9,778 bases of DNA from an uncultured Myxococcales bacterium. GTDB lineage: Bacteria; Myxococcota_A; Polyangia; Polyangiales; Polyangiaceae. The stretch is from the NCBI GenBank assembly GCA_937949945.1, contig CALFEQ010000002.1:1-9778 (forward strand), read 5' to 3'. The notes beneath the pieces are model-generated. The model was not told where the DNA came from and made no database searches. It was given only the letters and a program-made list of their open reading frames with translations. Positions 7,061-9,778 of this stretch are shown piece after piece. Made by a program: the position numbers and the translations under genes. Positions within the stretch are counted from its first letter, which is position 1. Every line of letters begins with the position of its first letter.

Positions 7061-9778
7061 TCAGAGCTTCAGGTGCGCGACGCGGCTCGAGTGGCGGTCG
7101 ATCGTGCAATCGCGCTCGTCCGCGGCGGGCTTGCCCGTGCGGGACTTCGGTTCGTCCGCGCGGGCGGAGCTTCGCGACTTGCCGTCGCCCGCCGACGGCG
7201 TGTCGGCGGCGGGCACCGCGCCCTCGGCTGCGTCGCGCGTGGCGGGCCGAGCGTCCTGCGCGGCCGCCGTGGGCTCGTCGGTCTTCGCTTCGTCGCCCTT
7301 GCCGCCCTTCTCGTCCGCCGGCGCCTTCGCCGTGCTCGTCGTCTGGGGCGGCGGCAACGGGGTCTCCGCGGGCGGCGGCTGGGTCAGGTTGTGCATCTGG
7401 TTCTGCACCGGCGCGCTGCCGCCGGCCGTCGAGAAGTGGAGGACGGCCCACGCGACCACGCCGGTGGCGGCGACGAACGCGACCATCGGCCACTTCTTCC
7501 GCGTCGGCGTCGGCGTCGTGTCCTCGCTCGTCACCGATGCGAACGGCGTGAGGTCGTTCCTGTCCGTCGCGTCTTGCGGAGCGGGAACCTCACCGGCTTC
7601 TTCCTCGTCCTCCGAGTCGTCGACCGCGGGCGGCCGGATCGACGCCGAGCGCTCCGCGTAGACCACGGTGTCGTCGATGACGGTGGGCTCACCGAGCGCG
7701 AGGATCTGCTCGGCCGGCGGCGTGCCGTACTCCTCCTCGACCTCGGGAGGCGGCGGCGAGTTGCGCGGGCGGAGCGACTGCGGGTCGACGATCGCGCTCG
7801 GCGGATCGCTCGTCGAAGCGGCCTGAGCGGGCTCCGGCGAGCGGTGGATCACCTCGCGGAGCACCGCGTCCTCGAGCGACGACGCGGGGACCGGCGTGGG
7901 GCTCATCCGCTGCGCCTCGGGCGCTTCGGGGGTGCACGGGGCCGCGGGCTCGGAGAGCGCTTCGGTGAGCGCGGGGACCGGCGACGGCGTGGCCGTCTTC
8001 GGCGCGAGCGCCGCGCGCGCGTCGGTGTGCTCGATGAGCGCGTTGAACGCCGGCCCGAGCAGGTCCTCGCCGTCGGCTCCCTCGATGCCCGTGACGAGGC
8101 CTCGCGCGGAGAGCTCGCAGAGCAGGTCGTCGAGGAGCGCCGGCTCGCAGCTTCCGCACGCCACGAGCTCGCGCGGCGGAGCGCCGTTGGCGAGGCGGCG
8201 CGCGACCAGACGCGCGCGCTCGGGCGTGGCCTTCAGGTAATCGGAGAGCGCTTCCTCGTCGATGCGGACCCGCGAGACGGCGTGCATCTGCGGGCCGGTG
8301 AGGACGGACATCGCCGCGCGCGCGCGGGCGATCGGCTTGGCGAGCTGCGAGGCGAGGTTGCCGTCGAGCTCGGCTTCGATCGGCGACGTGCTCGTCGTCA
8401 CGGTGAAGCGCCCCGCGCTCACGCCGAGCAGGTGCGCGAGGACCTTCGAGCCGCGGAGGAAATTCCCTTCCCCGTCCGTCCGCGTGGCGCGGTGCGGAGC
8501 GCCCCAGCGGATCTCGACCTCGTAGAGGAACGTCGCGTCGCGGACGGAGACGCGCGCCTCGGGCCGCGTGGCGCAGACGATCTCGAGCAGCGTCCGGATG
8601 CTCACACCGTCGAGCCGCCCGCGGACCTCGCCCTCTTCGCGCAGCCGGCTCTCGATGCGGCCGCGCACGCGGAGCGCCTCGCGCACACGGGCGATGATCG
8701 CGCGCGTGTCGCTCTCCTTGCGCACGTAGCCGGCGGCGCCTGCGCCGAGCTCGCGCACGCGCTGGAGGAGGTCCTCCTTCCACGAGAGCAGGATGACCGG
8801 CGTGTCGCGGAGGGCGACGTCGCGCCGGAGCGCGCGGCAGAGGGAGAACCCGTCCAGCTTCGGCATCAGGATGTCGCTGATGACGAGGTCGGGCGAGGTC
8901 TTGTACGCGAGCTCGAGGGCCTGCTGCCCGTCGAAGGCCTCGTGGACGACGCAGCCTGCCGTCTTGAGCAGGTCGGCGAGGAACCAGACGACGCCCGGGT
9001 CGTCGTCGGCGACGACGACGCGACGGCCGGAGAGCCGGACCTCGGCGGCCGGTCCGCGGCGCGTCCGCATGCGATCGGAGCGGGCGACCTCGGGCTCGTG
9101 GAGCAAGAGCGCCGGCGTGATCGCGCCCTCGGGGCCGCCCGCGAACCGGACGTGGCCGTCGGTGCGCGACGTGATGACCTCGCGGACGCGGGCGATCGCG
9201 CCCCACACCGCGCCGAGCACCTCGGTGCCCTGTCCGAGCGGGATCCGCCGATTGCGCGCCGCCGGATCCGCGCGACCGACGATGGCCTCCTTCAGCTCCG
9301 CGGCGAGCCGCTCGCCGAGCTCCTCGAGCGTCGGCTCTCCGAGCATCGCCTGCGCGGAGACGGCGCCGTGATCGGGCGAGAGCGTCTCCTCGCACACGGC
9401 GCGCAGGGCCTCGCGCGACGTCGGCTTGCTCACCGTCTTCGCGACGCCCATCGCGATGAACTTCGCGGCCTCGCCCGGCTCGAGGAAGCTGCCGACGACG
9501 ACGATCGGCACCGCCTCGGTGAGCGGATCGTCCATGAGCGACTCGACGAGCTCGGCCGCCCCGGACAGATCCGCGTCGAGCAGCACGAGGTCGGGCTCGG
9601 TCGTGCGCACGAGATCGTAGGCCGCGTGCGCGTCGGGCGTGCTCTCGCAGGTGAACGTCGCGCTCGCGCCGGCGTCGAGCTCCTCGTCGAGGAGCGCCTC
9701 GGCCATCAGCGGGCTGCCGACGATGAGCACGCTGTACTTCGCCGCCGTGACCTTCTCGACCGCCTGCACGCGCGAGGA
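7061..9778 (-). CDS. Tandem receiver / DUF4388-like protein with C-terminal membrane anchor (5' end may lie outside the window)
   Basis: At least 902 residues, counted from GTG 9769. The frame stays open to the window edge and no ribosome site is visible, so the true start may lie upstream. Receiver domain 1 (about 12-127) keeps the phospho-acceptor-type Asp65, Ser94 and Lys115-Pro, but has Gly-Ser where the acidic pair belongs. After a helical linker comes receiver 2 (about 248-368), with a complete site: Asp255-257, Asp299 in ISDILMPKLDG, Ser329 and Lys351. Residues 381-460 resemble DUF4388/PATAN (GRLDGVSIRTLLEIV). At 505-565 a winged-helix-like segment (PPRELVACGSCEPALLDDLL) follows. Residues 580-757 are a Pro/Glu-rich disordered linker. 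RKK then precedes one transmembrane segment (758-780), followed by about 120 periplasmic Pro/Ala/Lys/Asp-rich residues. No DNA-binding or catalytic output domain is recognised. It likely signals by protein contact at the inner membrane. It is the first gene of an operon with the sulfatase-like lipoprotein gene, 54 bp downstream. Confidence 0.88.
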   Translation of the reverse strand, partial: SSRVQAVEKVTAAKYSVLIVGSPLMAEALLDEELDAGASATFTCESTPDAHAAYDLVRTTEPDLVLLDADLSGAAELVESLMDDPLTEAVPIVVVGSFLEPGEAAKFIAMGVAKTVSKPTSREALRAVCEETLSPDHGAVSAQAMLGEPTLEELGERLAAELKEAIVGRADPAARNRRIPLGQGTEVLGAVWGAIARVREVITSRTDGHVRFAGGPEGAITPALLLHEPEVARSDRMRTRRGPAAEVRLSGRRVVVADDDPGVVWFLADLLKTAGCVVHEAFDGQQALELAYKTSPDLVISDILMPKLDGFSLCRALRRDVALRDTPVILLSWKEDLLQRVRELGAGAAGYVRKESDTRAIIARVREALRVRGRIESRLREEGEVRGRLDGVSIRTLLEIVCATRPEARVSVRDATFLYEVEIRWGAPHRATRTDGEGNFLRGSKVLAHLLGVSAGRFTVTTSTSPIEAELDGNLASQLAKPIARARAAMSVLTGPQMHAVSRVRIDEEALSDYLKATPERARLVARRLANGAPPRELVACGSCEPALLDDLLCELSARGLVTGIEGADGEDLLGPAFNALIEHTDARAALAPKTATPSPVPALTEALSEPAAPCTPEAPEAQRMSPTPVPASSLEDAVLREVIHRSPEPAQAASTSDPPSAIVDPQSLRPRNSPPPPEVEEEYGTPPAEQILALGEPTVIDDTVVYAERSASIRPPAVDDSEDEEEAGEVPAPQDATDRNDLTPFASVTSEDTTPTPTRKKWPMVAFVAATGVVAWAVLHFSTAGGSAPVQNQMHNLTQPPPAETPLPPPQTTSTAKAPADEKGGKGDEAKTDEPTAAAQDARPATRDAAEGAVPAADTPSAGDGKSRSSARADEPKSRTGKPAADERDCTIDRHSSRVAHLKL

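Noticed and set aside
7061..7063. Possibility that the receiver gene and the sulfatase-like gene are one frameshifted fusion
   Set aside because: The downstream protein has its own ribosome site and a lipoprotein signal, and 54 bp of noncoding sequence with a hairpin separates them.
4590..7493. 967-codon minus-strand frame overlapping the sulfatase-like gene and the receiver gene end
   Set aside because: It is an almost purely Arg/Ala/Gly composition in a different frame from two well-supported proteins.

Overview
The window is very GC-rich and densely coding. It carries four long protein genes and one tRNA gene. The mix points to a myxobacterium-type bacterium (Myxococcota, perhaps the Polyangia). 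It contains long envelope proteins built from carboxypeptidase-regulatory-like repeats, a Cys-rich von Willebrand A lipoprotein, a tandem-receiver protein with a DUF4388/PATAN-like region, and a sulfatase-fold lipoprotein. This taxonomic guess is inference from gene content and composition, with no marker gene behind it.

Layout, left to right: (1) On the minus strand at 1-2994, a secreted protein of about 997 residues with roughly nine beta-sandwich repeats and a C-terminal PDZ domain. (2) A 149-bp divergent intergenic region with a 10-bp palindrome. (3) On the plus strand at 3144-4316, a lipoprotein with a von Willebrand A domain, an intact MIDAS metal site and a Cys-rich insert. (4) A convergent 145-bp gap (4317-4461) holding heptanucleotide repeats in opposite orientation, which end in a perfect hairpin. 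(5) On the minus strand at 4462-4548, tRNA-Ser(GGA), with a weak promoter candidate upstream. (6) On the minus strand, a probable two-gene operon. The first gene (7061 to the right edge) encodes a two-receiver protein with a C-terminal membrane anchor. The second (4613-7006) encodes a lipoprotein with a sulfatase-like fold that has lost its catalytic residues. They are 54 bp apart, and the second has its own good ribosome binding site.

The most interesting unit is the pair at 4613-9778. A soluble-looking receiver protein is instead fixed to the inner membrane by one C-terminal segment and sends about 120 residues into the periplasm. Its operon partner is a lipoprotein pseudo-sulfatase with a jelly-roll-like N-terminal half. 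A cross-envelope sensing or scaffold role is an inference. The other two protein genes also encode exported, probably binding-type proteins, so the window as a whole looks like cell-envelope functions. The many other long open frames on both strands are antisense or frame-shifted shadows typical of GC-rich coding DNA. No insertion sequence, CRISPR array or phage gene was seen.
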